Shown here: positions 21,151-30,238 of the stretch, piece by piece
Layout: every line of letters starts with the position of its first letter
Position numbering within the stretch: position 1 is the first letter of the stretch
DNA from: an uncultured Bacilli bacterium
GTDB taxonomy: Bacteria > Bacillota_I > Bacilli_A > RFN20 > CAG-826
Reading direction: 5' to 3'
Assembly: GCA_944350425.1 (NCBI GenBank)
Contig: CALVOX010000002.1
Location: 62,001 to 126,000, forward strand
DNA length: 64,000 nt
Made by a program: the position numbers and the translations under genes
The notes under the pieces: generated by a model
What the model saw: the letters and a program-made list of their open reading frames with translations, nothing else
What the model was told of the DNA's origin: nothing
Database searches by the model: none

Positions 21151-21216
21151 ATGTTATTAACTCTACCTATACTAGTATCTCTATTATCATCTTTTGTTAT
21201 ACTTACTACTAATTAA
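21151..21216 (+). CDS. Possible 21-residue hydrophobic peptide
   Basis: ATG 21151 to TAA 21216 encodes a leucine-rich peptide that could span the membrane once (TLPILVSLLSSFVIL). It lies between two divergent lipoprotein genes with only a weak GAG upstream. It may be chance; short hydrophobic ORFs are expected in such AT-rich DNA. Confidence 0.2.
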   Translation: MLLTLPILVSLLSSFVILTTN

Positions 21217-21275
21217 AAAAAATAACCATATTGTTAAACCTTAAAAGATAATATTAACTATAAAGGAAATTAAAT

Positions 21276-21803
21276 ATGAATAAATCTATATTAAAAATAA
21301 TAACTCTATTAACACTAATTACATTACCTACTACTTTATTAACATCTTGTAATAATAAACCTCAAGTTATTACTAAAACTTATGAATATTTTGATGGAAA
21401 AGGTAATGTTGATCCTAAGTATTTACCGCCAGATAAATTAGAAGTACCAACATATGCTCTTCTTTTTGATACATTTACATCTTATTCTTATATCGTAAAA
21501 GGTAAAGATTTATTTGATGAAGTAAATCTAAATAATAAAAATATTACATTTAATAAATTAAATGAGGATGAAACATCCTCATTAGATTTACTTCAATCAA
21601 ATCTAGTACTTTATTTTCTATATAATGAAAATACAAGAATATCTTTAGATGTTTCAACATCTAAAGATAAACTATATTATATTAATTATGATACAAATGA
21701 AGTTTATTTATCTAACTTAGAATCAAAAGAAGTAAATTCATTATATTCTTATATTGAAACTTATGGTGCTACACTCTATTCTTCTTTGATTAAATTATTT
21801 TAA
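21276..21803 (+). CDS. Small lipoprotein of unknown function
   Basis: A 175-residue lipoprotein with lipobox LLTSC at about 20-24 after a long hydrophobic core. The mature part is acidic and Ser/Thr/Tyr-rich, with no recognisable domain. An AAAGGAAAT site precedes the ATG. Its stop is almost back-to-back with the stop of the convergent mcrC gene, with no separate terminator visible. Confidence 0.7.
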   Translation: MNKSILKIITLLTLITLPTTLLTSCNNKPQVITKTYEYFDGKGNVDPKYLPPDKLEVPTYALLFDTFTSYSYIVKGKDLFDEVNLNNKNITFNKLNEDETSSLDLLQSNLVLYFLYNENTRISLDVSTSKDKLYYINYDTNEVYLSNLESKEVNSLYSYIETYGATLYSSLIKLF

Positions 21804-21804
21804 T

Positions 21805-23151
21805 TTACAAAGGCGATATTCCTAAAATTTCATCAAAACATTTAAATAAACGAGAAAAATCTCTTTTATTAATTTCATCTTTAGTTAATACAAACGGAAT
21901 TTTTGCTACTATAATCTTAGGTTTTTGAAAGTTATTCTCAATATTTAAAGTTTTAGTAACTATTTCAAAATTAGTATTATTTTTTAAAGGATAAAGCAAA
22001 ATACCGATATTTGATTTATAGAATAAGACATAGTTAACAATTTGGTAAATATCATTTCTTTTAACATCGTCAAAACCATTTATATCTTTATACTTTGTAT
22101 CTAAAATACATATAACATTATCGTTACTATCTTTAATCAGATTATCTGTTTTTAGTGGAAATTTATTAGAATCTAAAAATAGTTTTCCATCATTATATTG
22201 CGGATAATTACAATATATTGATTTTTCTTTATTTAAAATAGTTAAATAATCATTTATCCTATTTGTAATAAATTTTTCGAATAATATATCCATTTTAAAG
22301 ATAAAGCAAAAATTAATACCATTTTGCGAATTACTTTTTATATCAATATCAATCATTCCTTTTAAAATTATCTTAGCTAACAAAATTACATTTTTATAAT
22401 CTTTATTTAATGCATTAAAATGAATTGATTCTATTAATCTTTTGAATAATTTTAAGTTTATATCACTTACTTCTTCAAATATAATCGATAATCTTTTCAA
22501 TTTAGATTTATTTCGAAAACTTTTAGTTTTATTTAAAAATAGTTTTATACAAAATTTTAAAATTTGATTAATATTATTATCAAAGCTAAAAACAACATAT
22601 TCACAATTCAATAGATGTTTCTTTCCGTTAATATAGTTTTTAACATAATTGTTAAAAACTATTCTACCACATACTTTATTTAAATCAGCATTACGCTCAA
22701 TGTATGAATAATTTGGTTTTATAGCTAATAAACGGTCGATTTCATTAATAAATTGAGTAATCAAAAACTCAAAACATGTTTCTTTATCATAATTAATCAT
22801 ATTTTCAGTTTTTTTGAATTTAACATTAAAGTAATCTTCTAGGTATAGATTAAAATTATCAATGAATAAATTAAAACTTTCCTTCGAGTTAATTTCATCA
22901 AAAGGAAAAGGAAAAATATGAAAAATAGTATCTTTAAATATTATCTCTCCTAAATAGTGATTAATACGAAATGTTCTAGATGATAAATTAATTGAGATAA
23001 TGGAATTGTCATCTTCTTCTTTGTTTACAAATAAATTATTTTCTAGGACAATGTACTTTTTTATAAAGTTACAAAAATCTTCTATATCCTCTAGACTCCG
23101 ATTTTTAGGAAATTCGATATTTTCTTTATCGAAACGATTTAATAAATGCAT
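21805..23151 (-). CDS. mcrC: McrC-type nuclease subunit of a type IV restriction system
   Basis: A 448-residue protein that pairs with the McrB-like ATPase/GTPase upstream. The C-terminal half has the family motif FKMDILFEKFI (about 285-295) and a PD-(D/E)XK core with D336 and the ILDTKYK strand (D351, K353). It should supply the DNA-cutting activity once McrB oligomers have translocated on modified DNA. Its ATG lies three bases after the mcrB stop, so the two are translationally coupled. Length is in the normal range for McrC. Confidence 0.88.
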   Translation of the reverse strand: MHLLNRFDKENIEFPKNRSLEDIEDFCNFIKKYIVLENNLFVNKEEDDNSIISINLSSRTFRINHYLGEIIFKDTIFHIFPFPFDEINSKESFNLFIDNFNLYLEDYFNVKFKKTENMINYDKETCFEFLITQFINEIDRLLAIKPNYSYIERNADLNKVCGRIVFNNYVKNYINGKKHLLNCEYVVFSFDNNINQILKFCIKLFLNKTKSFRNKSKLKRLSIIFEEVSDINLKLFKRLIESIHFNALNKDYKNVILLAKIILKGMIDIDIKSNSQNGINFCFIFKMDILFEKFITNRINDYLTILNKEKSIYCNYPQYNDGKLFLDSNKFPLKTDNLIKDSNDNVICILDTKYKDINGFDDVKRNDIYQIVNYVLFYKSNIGILLYPLKNNTNFEIVTKTLNIENNFQKPKIIVAKIPFVLTKDEINKRDFSRLFKCFDEILGISPL

Positions 23152-23154
23152 ATT

Positions 23155-24921
23155 TTAATTTCTTTTAACTGTAATTCGCCCAAATGAAAAAGAATCATTA
23201 CTGATATCATCGCCAGTTGCAACAGTTACACATTGGCTATACTTAATATTATTATCGTTATCATTGATTACGCTATCTAACGAATATTCTAAAATTTCCT
23301 TTACTTCATTTTTATTATCTGAGCAAATTTCATAAAGCAGAGGAATAATTTTAAAATTTAAAACAAATATTAAATGATCAATTGAATCATCAAAAGTTTT
23401 ATCATCATCAGAATCATACATAAAATACGAATGACCAATAACTAAGTCATCGTTTTGATATTTTTCTTTAATTTTCTTATTTAAACGAACATAAAAGTTT
23501 TTATAATTATCATCAACAATCTCAGGATTAATTTTAATCTCAAAGAAATTAAACCTTCTTCTTAAGGCTACATCAATTAAGGAAATAGATTTATCGCTCG
23601 AATTCATTGTGCCTATAATAAAAAGGTTATTTGGAACACTGAAATCTTCGTTATTTGGTAATTTTATAGTTTCACCTCTTTTAGAAGACTCAATTAATGT
23701 TATTAGTTCACCAAAAATACGAGAGATATTTCCTCTATTAATCTCGTCAATAATTAAACAGTAATTATTATTTGGGTTTTCTGATGCTTTTTCGCAAATG
23801 TTTTTGAAAATACCATTTTTCCAAACAAATAATAAATTATTTTCAACAACTTTTGGTCTTATACCACCAATAAAATCTTCATAAGAATAACTTTGATGAA
23901 AGGTTATAAAAGAAATTCTACCTTCTTCCACTAATGCATTGTATTGCTCAATAGGATATTCGTAATCTTCGCCAATGTCAAAATCATCATTCTCTAATTT
24001 CGGATCTTCATTCATTGCAAGTTTCACAGCAAGATATACTGATGTATATGTTTTTCCAGTACCTGGTACACCATATAGAATTATATTATGATATTTTGAC
24101 TTATCAACAAGTTGCACTCTACTTACATCTACTTCTTGTTTGCTGTCAATATCAGAGCTTTCTTTACGGGTTAAATCGTTAACAATCTTTTGAATAACAT
24201 TATTTTCAGGAATACATAAATTAAATGAATTCAATTTCAAACTTATAAGACCATTAACAATTAATCGATCATAATCTTTTTTATCAATATTTAAAAAATT
24301 CGAAACTTTACTAATCCAGTTCCAATTATACCAACAAGAAAAAATATTTGGATAAAGTATGGAAAGATACTTAAAAATCCACATATTATATAGCTTAAAG
24401 TTAAATTTATTATTTGCCTTGTCATTCAATTCTTTTGCTTTATCGTATATTAATTGATTTAACTCAAAATAATCGGTTTCAGTTACTTTTTCCTTAACCG
24501 AAATAGATTTGGCTTTAGTTAAAATATCAAATAAAATTTGAAGAAATATTGGTGCTAATGATTTAATTTCGTCTTCACTAATTTCTCTCGTTTTTCCAGT
24601 TCTCCAAGACCCGCTGGAGCCAAACCATAAAGGAAATTTAGCAGAGCTACCTCCTTTAATTGAACCATTATTAATAAATCTTTTGTCTCTTTCTATTACA
24701 TAAATCAAAGAAAATGAATCTTTATTACCGAAAAAATGCTTCATAAAATCCAATCGGTCAAAGTCATTATTTTCCTTAACTTTGTTTAAATAAGTTAAAC
24801 CATATTCTTTTTCAAACCAATCTCTATTTGGTTCAAACGAATTTTTTAAACCTATAATAAATTGATCATTCATATCATTATATTTATTAAGTATCGCTTG
24901 TTTTAATTCATTTTCATTCAT
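23155..24921 (-). CDS. mcrB: McrB-type AAA+ GTPase of a type IV restriction system
   Basis: A 588-residue protein. Residues 1-255 form a variable N-terminal part expected to recognise modified DNA; I do not recognise its fold. The AAA+ motor has Walker A GVPGTGKT (284-291), ITFHQSYSYEDFIGG (about 339-353), Walker B CLIIDEINRG (about 388-397) and the McrB-type MNSSDKS (439-445) followed by LRRRF. In E. coli McrB the equivalent MNTADRS motif confers GTP specificity, and this variant keeps Asn and Asp. With McrC it should cut methylated or otherwise modified foreign DNA. No specificity or methylase gene lies nearby, as expected for type IV. Confidence 0.9.
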   Translation of the reverse strand: MNENELKQAILNKYNDMNDQFIIGLKNSFEPNRDWFEKEYGLTYLNKVKENNDFDRLDFMKHFFGNKDSFSLIYVIERDKRFINNGSIKGGSSAKFPLWFGSSGSWRTGKTREISEDEIKSLAPIFLQILFDILTKAKSISVKEKVTETDYFELNQLIYDKAKELNDKANNKFNFKLYNMWIFKYLSILYPNIFSCWYNWNWISKVSNFLNIDKKDYDRLIVNGLISLKLNSFNLCIPENNVIQKIVNDLTRKESSDIDSKQEVDVSRVQLVDKSKYHNIILYGVPGTGKTYTSVYLAVKLAMNEDPKLENDDFDIGEDYEYPIEQYNALVEEGRISFITFHQSYSYEDFIGGIRPKVVENNLLFVWKNGIFKNICEKASENPNNNYCLIIDEINRGNISRIFGELITLIESSKRGETIKLPNNEDFSVPNNLFIIGTMNSSDKSISLIDVALRRRFNFFEIKINPEIVDDNYKNFYVRLNKKIKEKYQNDDLVIGHSYFMYDSDDDKTFDDSIDHLIFVLNFKIIPLLYEICSDNKNEVKEILEYSLDSVINDNDNNIKYSQCVTVATGDDISNDSFSFGRITVKRN

Positions 24922-25053
24922 ATTATTTCCACCAAGTTTGTCACAACTTCAAAAAGTTTATCATAATTTAAGTTAATTTTAAATATGCCCAAAATCCCAA
25001 AATAATGTTTTCAACTTTGCGTTTATCTATTGATAGAAGTTAATTGGTAATTT

Positions 25054-25100
25054 AAAAAAAGGAGGGGAAGTTTGTTGTTTGTCGTCCCTCCTTTTATTTT
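25054..25100 (-). terminator. Strong terminator after the collagen-stalk lipoprotein at 25201
   Basis: AAAAAAAGGAGGG and CCCTCCTTTTATTTT enclose a loop of about 19 bases; U-rich on both strands, so it can also insulate mcrBC. A second imperfect inverted repeat (CCTTAAACCT / AGGTTTAAAGG) lies at about 25121-25154. Confidence 0.8.
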
Positions 25101-25200
25101 AAAAATTTTACTAATTTTGCCTTAAACCTCTAGAAACCTGTAAGGTTTAAAGGCTTTTTTTACACTTATCTTATATTTGAAATTTTTAAATTGTTTTTAA

Positions 25201-27789
25201 TCATTCATCAATTACTACATCATAATAAGTGACTGTCGTCCCATCTTCTTCTACAACTCTACTGATGGTTTTATATCCTTCAACAAGAAAGTTTTCGGTA
25301 GGATTTTCACTTAATGAATTACTTGGATCATAGCTTTCAAATGTTCCTCCACGAACATAGAATTTACCATCACAGCCATCAATTAAATTTAAAGTATAAT
25401 AGCGGTTACTATATTCGACTGGGTCTAAATATGTACCTCCATTAACATAAGCTTTAGATGAGTCATCTAATTGTATAACGGTCATATGGAAATTATATGT
25501 TCCATCTTCAACTGTAATCATTGAATTATTAGCTAATCTGAAATAGAAACCTAATGAGTTTTCATTTTCTCCCTCTAAAACTAATGAGAAATTAGGATTT
25601 CCATAAACTCTTAAAGAAGAATTATCAAATAAATCAAATACTGCTTCTTTTCCTAAAACTACATTTTTTTCATTAAAATCAATTTCAATAGCTAAATCAT
25701 TTCTTAAATAAATTGATTCATTAACTTCTAAAGATGTAACACTATCATCAACTTTAAAATTTAAAGTTGATGTAAATTTATACCCACTTAATTTATTAAC
25801 TAATAAAAGTTGTTCTGCACTACTAATAATTAATGGATTTTCAACACTTCCACTACCGCCATTAAACTTAACACCGTCAACTTTTACTGATTTCTCTTTA
25901 ACAAAGGTATCTCCATCATAATATGCCGATGAATATAATTGTCCATCAACGAAAACATTATTTTTAAGTGTGTTAAGAGAATCATCAATTGTTAAAAGAA
26001 CTTTATCACCTAAAGAATTAATATAAACTCTTCCTTCACTATCTTTAAATTGTTCATAAGAAGAAGAATCACTAATAATAGTTACATTATTTTCTTCGCT
26101 TTCACCATTTGCGTAAAGTAAATATGGTTTTTCTGGATCGGTTACAGGTGTTTCATCAGTTAATAATGATATTTCACTATTACTATCATTTATACTAGTA
26201 AGTTCATTAACTGTAACCCCACTCATTGTTAATTTGGTAGTTGTACTATATGCATTTGCTTCATTATTACCTAAAGTAACAGCAGCAACAGGAACACCAT
26301 TTCCTGTAAACCATTCTCCATCATAGCAATGTGGTAAGGTTGAATAATAGTCATTACCGGTATAATTTAAAGTAGTATTTTCTAAAGTAACTTCGCCACC
26401 ACGAACGACAACCGCTTGTCTGTCACCTTCAATTGTTGAATCTCTAACGACAACTTCAGCGCTAACATTAATAAATAATCCAGTATTTGTATATAAATTT
26501 TCATTAGCAGTTAAATCGCCTTCGTGCAATGTTGAAATCGTACTGTTCTCGATAGTAATGCTAATTTGATCTGTTTCAGCCGATCCCTTAGAAGCATTAG
26601 TGCCTACTCCATAATCACCTGCATGAATAACACTATCTCTAATTACAATATCACTACCAACAGATTGAGTATAAATGGCCGTACCATTAGTTTCGACTTC
26701 CATATTATCTAAAACAATATTGTTATTAGTACAATCTCCTCGAAGGGCAAATAAAGATAATCCGCCATCACGCATTTGATTAGCTTCAATTTTACCATTC
26801 TTATAAGTTAATGTTGTATCGCTTGCAACCTTAATAGGAGATACAGTTGTAGTTGGATCTTGAGCAACAAATTCAATTGTATTTCCATTTAAATCTAAGC
26901 TTAATTCTTCTAAGGTTTCGCTAGTTGATGGTAAAGCATCAACTTTATTTTCGCCAGTAAAATCAGCATTTTCACTTAATTTGAAATAGCTTTCGCCTGT
27001 ATTAGTAATTTCAGTAAATTGCTCTTTACTTTCAACCAATAAAGGATCTTCACTAGTTCCACTACCGCCCTCAAAAACAACGGCATCTTTAACAACAGTT
27101 CCTTCAGTAATAATATTACCTAATCCATCAACTAAGCCACCTTCATACTTTTGACCATCTTTATAATAAGAAGTCTCTCCAGTAGCAGACACTTCTCCAA
27201 AAGTTGCTGAAACTACAAAGCCACCTTCTTGCATTGCTAAAGTATAAGAAACTTCACTATTTTCTACAGTTGCCTCAGGCAAGGTGACTTCTTCTCCATT
27301 ATTAAAGATTAATAATGATGATAAAAGATAGCCGCTATCAGGAACAACAGTGAAAGTAACATCTTCTCCAACTAAAGCACTACCAGCACTTGGAATTACA
27401 TATCCACCTTCACTAGGTAGAATTGTATTAGACCATGCAGTTTTTCCATCTTGACCATTACTTCCTGAAGAACCACTACTTCCATCTTCGCCTTTAATAT
27501 TCATAACAAGTGACCATGTTCCATTATCTTTTTGATATAAATCACCTGTTTTAGAATCGATGTAAATATCGCTGTCTTTTCCTAGACTATCTTCTGGTTT
27601 TCCTTCGCCAGTTAAAATTAAAGAACCGTCTTGCCCGTCTTCACCATTTTCTCCGGCAGGACCTTCTGGACCTTGTGGACCTTCTGGGCCGATTGGACCT
27701 TGTTCGCCTTGATTATTACATGAAGTTATACCCATACCGACGATTGAGCATAAAGCAAATAAACTTAAAAATAATTTTCTTTTTTGCAT
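25201..27789 (-). CDS. Collagen-stalk lipoprotein with parallel beta-helix region (T14 promoter)
   Basis: An 862-residue lipoprotein: lipobox GITSC at about 20-24, nine or so Gly-X-Y triplets (GPIGPEGPQG onward, about 29-56), the module DIYIDSKTGDLYQK, a second Gly-rich stretch GEDGSSGSSGSNGQDG, and an InlB-like repeat module starting TAWSNTILPSEGGYV. The rest (about 220-840) is made of strands typical of a right-handed beta-helix (IVIRDSVIHAGDYG, EVVVRDSTIEGDRQAVVV). These are organised in units that open with GGSGTSEDPLLV-like caps. The first 150 residues are nearly identical to those of 27951-29933; the remainder is not. It probably projects from the membrane and may bind carbohydrate or other cells. 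The T14 tract in its promoter suggests on/off switching. Confidence 0.85.
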   Translation of the reverse strand: MQKRKLFLSLFALCSIVGMGITSCNNQGEQGPIGPEGPQGPEGPAGENGEDGQDGSLILTGEGKPEDSLGKDSDIYIDSKTGDLYQKDNGTWSLVMNIKGEDGSSGSSGSNGQDGKTAWSNTILPSEGGYVIPSAGSALVGEDVTFTVVPDSGYLLSSLLIFNNGEEVTLPEATVENSEVSYTLAMQEGGFVVSATFGEVSATGETSYYKDGQKYEGGLVDGLGNIITEGTVVKDAVVFEGGSGTSEDPLLVESKEQFTEITNTGESYFKLSENADFTGENKVDALPSTSETLEELSLDLNGNTIEFVAQDPTTTVSPIKVASDTTLTYKNGKIEANQMRDGGLSLFALRGDCTNNNIVLDNMEVETNGTAIYTQSVGSDIVIRDSVIHAGDYGVGTNASKGSAETDQISITIENSTISTLHEGDLTANENLYTNTGLFINVSAEVVVRDSTIEGDRQAVVVRGGEVTLENTTLNYTGNDYYSTLPHCYDGEWFTGNGVPVAAVTLGNNEANAYSTTTKLTMSGVTVNELTSINDSNSEISLLTDETPVTDPEKPYLLYANGESEENNVTIISDSSSYEQFKDSEGRVYINSLGDKVLLTIDDSLNTLKNNVFVDGQLYSSAYYDGDTFVKEKSVKVDGVKFNGGSGSVENPLIISSAEQLLLVNKLSGYKFTSTLNFKVDDSVTSLEVNESIYLRNDLAIEIDFNEKNVVLGKEAVFDLFDNSSLRVYGNPNFSLVLEGENENSLGFYFRLANNSMITVEDGTYNFHMTVIQLDDSSKAYVNGGTYLDPVEYSNRYYTLNLIDGCDGKFYVRGGTFESYDPSNSLSENPTENFLVEGYKTISRVVEEDGTTVTYYDVVIDE

Positions 27790-27812
27790 TTTAAAAACCT
27801 CTAATTACTAAA

Positions 27813-27841
27813 ACTCTATCTTAAAAAAAAAAAAAACGCAA
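27813..27841 (-). promoter_or_regulatory. Poly-T promoter, spacer 17 (T14)
   Basis: On the reverse strand TTGCGT (27836-27841) and TAGAGT (27813-27818) are separated by 17 bases made almost entirely of a T14 tract (27823-27836). The same flanks occur at 29957-29979 with T8. Optimal spacing here suggests the on state. Confidence 0.6.
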
Positions 27842-27899
27842 GGCTTCGATATACATTTCTTGTGTGAAATAAATTTTTGTCTTTTTATAAACATCAAAA

Positions 27900-27933
27900 A
27901 AATGGGAAGCGATACTTTTTTTGCTTCCCATTT
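27900..27933 (-). terminator. Terminator after the collagen-stalk lipoprotein at 27951
   Basis: AAATGGGAAGC / GCTTCCCATTT with a 12-base T-rich loop, just after the stop at 27951. It separates the two tandem lipoprotein genes, so each needs its own promoter. Confidence 0.85.
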
Positions 27934-27950
27934 ATTAAATAGATTAGAAA

Positions 27951-29933
27951 TTACTTAATTGAATTAAGATTAACTGTTGAAGACATTCCAACAATTTCGC
28001 CTTCTGCGTTATATAATTCAATCATAAGTGTAATATTATTTACTGCTTTTAGAGTTAAGTTATCGCTATATCCTTCACCATTATTAAATTTGCCACTATC
28101 ATGATAAACGACGTAAGCGCCATCTTCATAAGCCCATCTTGTTTCGTTAACTCCTAATGTTTCATCAACTTTAACTACTTCATTTAAAGTTGTTACATAA
28201 AGGCTAGTTGCAGTACTGCTTGTTAAATCAGAAATTGTATATTCATCAGAATATAAATCACTTAATAAAGTTCCGCTTACTTTTTCATCATTTTCATAAG
28301 CTTGTAAATATGTACTCAATCTAATTTTAAGAGTTACTGCATCTTCTGGTAAACTAGAACCGTTAACTTGTAACATCAAGGAATTATTTTCACCTTTAGT
28401 TAATGTGAAATTATTATTTAATTCGATAACTGGAAGAACTTTTACAAGACTTTCGTCGATTGTATTATTTTCTAAAGTTAATTCTGAATAATATAATTCA
28501 TATTTTTCTTCACTTTGACCTGGGCAAGCAATAAATGTATTTGCACCGTTATATCCGATTATACTTCCTTCGTTAACGCAGTTTTTAAATACAAACTTAG
28601 CATCAGCGTTTTGACCAGCACTATAATTTCCAACAAATGCTGCAACATCTCTACCTCTTATATTTCCATAATTTTTGCAGCCATCAAAAATTACTTCACA
28701 AGGTGTATTTGGTGTTGATGCTACGTAACCTCCTAAAATTCCAGAACCATATCCTGCCCCAAAGTCTAGATTATAATAGTTAACAATATTCTTGAAAGTA
28801 AATTGTTCGCCACTATATCCAGATCTAGCAAAAGCAACAATTGGTCCGTTATTATTAGAAGCTGTGTAATATTGACCATTTACATCTGCAGGAACTCCTG
28901 AAGTAAGATTTTCAAAATTTGAGCCTGTTTCAGCAACATAGATAAAGCTTCCAATTGATCCGTCAGCATCAGGTGTACAAATAATTGTACCGTTTTTTAA
29001 AGTTCCATAATATCCATTAATATAGGAATTATCTTCTCTAGTTAAAACTTTTGCATTTAAATCAATGCTTCCCTTAAAAGAAACACCTTCTTCTACTGTA
29101 TCTAAAGAAACATCATTATTTAATTTAATACTATAATTAGAGCCGCTAACGTCAGTATTGTTAAAAACATTATGTATTTGTTCATCAGTTGAAACTTGTA
29201 AAGGATCGCTTTCACTTCCGCTACCGCCTTCAAATAATTTTTCTCCAGCAACACCTTCACTTATAACGTTTCCGGCTGCATCAAGTTCAGCACCAGTATA
29301 TATAACCCCATCTTTAAAGTATGTAGTTCTTGTAGTAGTTTCATCTTTACTCACAAAGTTAGCTTGTACGACCATGCCGTTTTTAACCATTGTAGTTACA
29401 AATTCACCAACGCCATCAACATAATCGATTTCATTATAAGTTGTTCCATTAATTACTAACGAATCAAATGTATAGCCATCTTCAACATGAATATAGAAAG
29501 TAACTTCCGTTCCTTCTATTGCACTACCAACACTTGGAATAACATATCCTCCTTCGCTTGGCAAAATTGTATTAGACCATGCTGTTTTTCCATCTTGACC
29601 ATTACTCCCTGAAGAACCGTTACTTCCATCTTCACCTTTAATATTCATAACAAGTGACCATGTTCCATTTTCTTTTTGATATAAATCACCTGTCTTAGAA
29701 TCGATGTAAATATCGCTATCTTTCCCTAGACTATCTTCTGGTTTTCCTTCTCCAGTTAAAATTAATGAACCGTCTTGTCCGTCTTCACCATTTTCTCCGG
29801 CAGGACCTTCAGGGCCTTGTGGTCCTTCTGGACCGATTGGACCTTGTTCGCCTTGATTATTACATGAAGTAATGCCCATACCGACGATTGAGCATAAAGC
29901 AAGCAAACTTAAAAATAATTTTCTTTTTTGCAT
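27951..29933 (-). CDS. Collagen-stalk lipoprotein with distinct C-terminal domain (T8 promoter)
   Basis: A 660-residue paralogue of its neighbour. Lipobox, Gly-X-Y stalk, DIYIDSKTGDLYQK module and TAWSNTILPSEGGYV module are almost identical over about 150 residues. It then diverges: an InlB-like unit with TTMVKNGMVVQANF (shared in pattern with the 6468 and 7981 products), a FEGGSGSESDPLQV cap, beta-helix strands to about 480, and a beta-sandwich-like C-terminus (about 490-660). No catalytic motif is visible. The sharp change from identity to divergence points to recombination between paralogues. Its promoter has only T8, giving an 11-base spacer, so it is predicted to be off in this assembly. 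Confidence 0.84.
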   Translation of the reverse strand: MQKRKLFLSLLALCSIVGMGITSCNNQGEQGPIGPEGPQGPEGPAGENGEDGQDGSLILTGEGKPEDSLGKDSDIYIDSKTGDLYQKENGTWSLVMNIKGEDGSNGSSGSNGQDGKTAWSNTILPSEGGYVIPSVGSAIEGTEVTFYIHVEDGYTFDSLVINGTTYNEIDYVDGVGEFVTTMVKNGMVVQANFVSKDETTTRTTYFKDGVIYTGAELDAAGNVISEGVAGEKLFEGGSGSESDPLQVSTDEQIHNVFNNTDVSGSNYSIKLNNDVSLDTVEEGVSFKGSIDLNAKVLTREDNSYINGYYGTLKNGTIICTPDADGSIGSFIYVAETGSNFENLTSGVPADVNGQYYTASNNNGPIVAFARSGYSGEQFTFKNIVNYYNLDFGAGYGSGILGGYVASTPNTPCEVIFDGCKNYGNIRGRDVAAFVGNYSAGQNADAKFVFKNCVNEGSIIGYNGANTFIACPGQSEEKYELYYSELTLENNTIDESLVKVLPVIELNNNFTLTKGENNSLMLQVNGSSLPEDAVTLKIRLSTYLQAYENDEKVSGTLLSDLYSDEYTISDLTSSTATSLYVTTLNEVVKVDETLGVNETRWAYEDGAYVVYHDSGKFNNGEGYSDNLTLKAVNNITLMIELYNAEGEIVGMSSTVNLNSIK

Positions 29934-29956
29934 TTTTAAATACCTCGAGTGTCGAA

Positions 29957-29979
29957 ACTCTACCTTAAAAAAAACGCAA
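29957..29979 (-). promoter_or_regulatory. Poly-T promoter, spacer 11 (T8)
   Basis: TTGCGT (29974-29979) and TAGAGT (29957-29962) on the reverse strand with an 11-base spacer containing T8 (29967-29974). Flanks match 27813-27841: CTTGCG before the tract and AAGGTAGAGTTT after it. This spacing should be inactive for the main sigma factor. Confidence 0.55.
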
Positions 29980-30084
29980 GACTTCGGGAAAGTATTTAAC
30001 CTTAAGCTAGTTTTTTTGTCTTTTTTTGATTTCGTTGAAATTATTTTTAATATGTCTATATATGATTAAGTCTTTAAATTATAT

Positions 30085-30216
30085 TTAGAGTGCAGAGTTA
30101 AAATAATGTCCTCTAGTGTGTTTAGAAGGATTAAATGTTTTAATGTTAGAATTAGATTCTAAAATAGATTTAAAATTAGCAGGAATAGATTCTACTTCTT
30201 ATTTAGATTCGTGCTA
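30085..30216 (-). pseudogene. Duplicated 3' fragment of a U32 peptidase gene
   Basis: About 125 bases are roughly 90% identical to the end of the U32 gene at 31668-31800. Read on the reverse strand it gives ESK-stop-EVESIPANFK, then SKHTRGHYFNSAL and TAA, with one in-frame stop and different synonymous codons in the last four residues. It is a broken duplicate, probably from a related allele, and with 31668 it brackets the lipoprotein pair 30239-31542. Confidence 0.85.
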
Positions 30217-30238
30217 AAATAATAATTAGTGGGTAAAA

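Noticed and set aside
25121-25154. Forward-strand terminator hairpin with T-run
   Set aside because: The inverted repeat has a bulge and no forward gene ends nearby; listed only as a secondary element of the terminator region.
27600-27720. Collagen-like Gly-X-Y repeats as phage tail-fibre genes or a prophage
   Set aside because: Every such gene here begins with a lipobox signal peptide and no phage structural, lysis or integrase genes are near.
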